From contig CAZOWW010000147.1 in NCBI GenBank assembly GCA_964583765.1, forward strand, positions 1 through 13,063: a DNA stretch of 13,063 nucleotides, given 5' to 3'. The position numbers were made by a program, and so were the translations under genes. The notes below the pieces were generated by a model. It worked only from the letters and a program-made list of their open reading frames with translations. It searched no databases and had not been told where the DNA came from. Shown piece after piece: positions 12,687 to 13,063 of this stretch (positions are counted from its first letter, which is position 1; each line of letters starts with the position of its first letter). This stretch comes from CAZOWW01 sp964583765. GTDB taxonomy: Bacteria; Actinomycetota; Actinomycetes; Actinomycetales; Kineosporiaceae.

Positions 12687-12741
12687 CCCTGGGCACCACC
12701 TGTCGTCCCGGTGTCTCCCCTGGAGGCACTCCCCGGCGGCC

Positions 12742-12790
12742 CGGGGCATTCGCCGACCCCACGCAGGGACGGGGCATTCGTCGACCCCAC
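12742..12790. repeat. Pair of 21-bp direct repeats
   Basis: Bases 12742-12762 recur at 12770-12790 with one mismatch (C to T), period 28 bp. The core is GGGGCATTCG-[C/T]-CGACCCCAC, whose own ends GGGG and CCCC can pair. It lies in non-coding DNA. Confidence 0.7.
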
Positions 12791-12827
12791 ACCCGCGCGG
12801 GCCCGGGCGAACACGGCCAGCACAGGT

Positions 12828-12869
12828 GTGGGTCCGGGGTCCGGACTCGTGTCCGGGCCCCGGACCCAC
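12828..12869. terminator. 17-bp stem-loop, possible terminator of the right-edge gene
   Basis: GTGGGTCCGGGGTCCGG (12828-12844) pairs with CCGGGCCCCGGACCCAC (12853-12869) around the loop ACTCGTGT. All 17 positions pair on the plus-strand RNA with one G-U (12840 with 12857); minus-strand RNA has one A-C mismatch there. It lies 138 nt beyond the stop of the minus-strand gene at the right edge and may end that transcript or form part of a structured element. Confidence 0.45.
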
Positions 12870-12930
12870 CGGGAACTGCCGTCCTGCCGCGCCCGCGGGA
12901 GACCCGCAGGCGGTACCGCCGTACTGCCTG

Positions 12931-12990
12931 GTTCAGGCCGAACCGTCGTGGTTCAGGCGGAGCTGCCGTCGTTCAGGCGGACCGGCCGAT
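12931..12990. repeat. Three-unit 20-bp tandem array
   Basis: GTTCAGGC starts at 12931, 12951 and 12971, exactly 20 bp apart, with the rest of each unit similar (GGA-x-C-x-G-C-CG-T). A broken fourth unit beginning CAGGCCG follows at 12991, and related fragments (CTGCCGTC, CAGGCGGTACCGCCGT) occur upstream from about 12870. Units are contiguous, without spacers. Confidence 0.65.
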
Positions 12991-13006
12991 CAGGCCGTTC
13001 CGTGGA

Positions 13007-13063
13007 TCACAGAGCTGGGTAGGCGTTGGCCATCAGCTGCTGGAACTGGGCCGAGAACCAGGC
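13007..13063 (-). CDS. C-terminal 18 codons of an unidentified gene (truncated by window edge)
   Basis: On the minus strand the frame enters at the right edge and ends at TGA 13007-13009. It reads AWFSAQFQQLMANAYPAL. Most codons end in G or C, as in the genes nearby, which supports real coding. The fragment is too short to assign a family. It converges on the TIM-barrel gene. Being next to the sugar locus it could belong to it, but nothing in these 18 residues shows that. Confidence 0.55.
   Translation of the reverse strand, partial: AWFSAQFQQLMANAYPAL

Larger units (their letters stand above)
12687..13006. other. Non-coding stretch with several small repeat families
   Basis: No supported gene lies here: the open frames are GC-driven, lack ribosome sites and match no family. 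The stretch holds a pair of 21-bp direct repeats (12742-12762 and 12770-12790), a 17-bp stem-loop (12828-12869) and a three-unit 20-bp tandem array (12931-12990) with degenerate relatives on both sides. It separates two convergent genes. Confidence 0.6.

Noticed and set aside
12931..12990. CRISPR-like array
   Set aside because: The 20-bp units are contiguous, with no unique spacers, only three copies and no cas genes.

Overview
The window is very GC-rich with strong G/C bias at third codon positions. It has GTG starts beside ATG, GGAGG-type ribosome sites and tight 4-nt gene overlaps. Together with the protein families present (GAF-GGDEF-EAL, FIST, PfkB/KDPG aldolase/GH88 locus, LacI), this points to a high-GC actinobacterium (Actinomycetota). 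I cannot name the genus from sequence alone. No tRNA, rRNA, insertion sequence, integrase or CRISPR array was found.

Left part (1-1344): the 3' end of a + strand gene for an FG-GAP/VCBS-like repeat protein with a 51-residue period. It converges on a - strand SAM-dependent methyltransferase, with a GC-rich hairpin between them. Next (1345-4830, - strand) is a two-gene signalling unit: a stand-alone FIST-domain sensor followed 18 nt later by a GAF-GGDEF-EAL protein that keeps diguanylate cyclase, inhibitory-site and phosphodiesterase residues. A perfect 15-bp inverted repeat at 4898-4928 separates this unit from the metabolic genes upstream.

Central and right part (4960-12639): a LacI-controlled carbohydrate locus. 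The - strand unit reads lacI, KDPG aldolase (kdgA-like), 2-keto-3-deoxygluconate kinase (kdgK-like), GH88-like unsaturated glucuronyl hydrolase, SDR oxidoreductase. The expected route is: cytoplasmic GH88 releases a 4,5-unsaturated uronate from an oligosaccharide; this rearranges to a 4-deoxy-5-keto-uronate; the SDR (KduD/DhuD/DEH-reductase-like) gives KDG; the kinase gives KDPG; the aldolase gives pyruvate and glyceraldehyde-3-phosphate. Divergent on the + strand are a Gfo/Idh/MocA oxidoreductase and a TIM-barrel sugar isomerase/epimerase that overlap by GTGA. Their promoter region carries a perfect GGAAAGCGCTTTCC palindrome, a classic LacI/GalR-type operator, placed over the predicted transcription start and just before the ribosome site. 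No KduI/DhuI-type isomerase, polysaccharide lyase or transporter lies in the window.

Right end (12640-13063): a strong hairpin terminator, about 300 nt of non-coding DNA with several small repeat families, and the last 18 codons of an unidentified - strand gene entering from the right edge.

The best candidates for something new are the FIST plus GAF-GGDEF-EAL operon (compare heme-based NosP signalling), the Gfo/Idh plus TIM-barrel pair attached to an unsaturated-uronate pathway that lacks a known isomerase, and in-frame repeat expansions at several gene ends.
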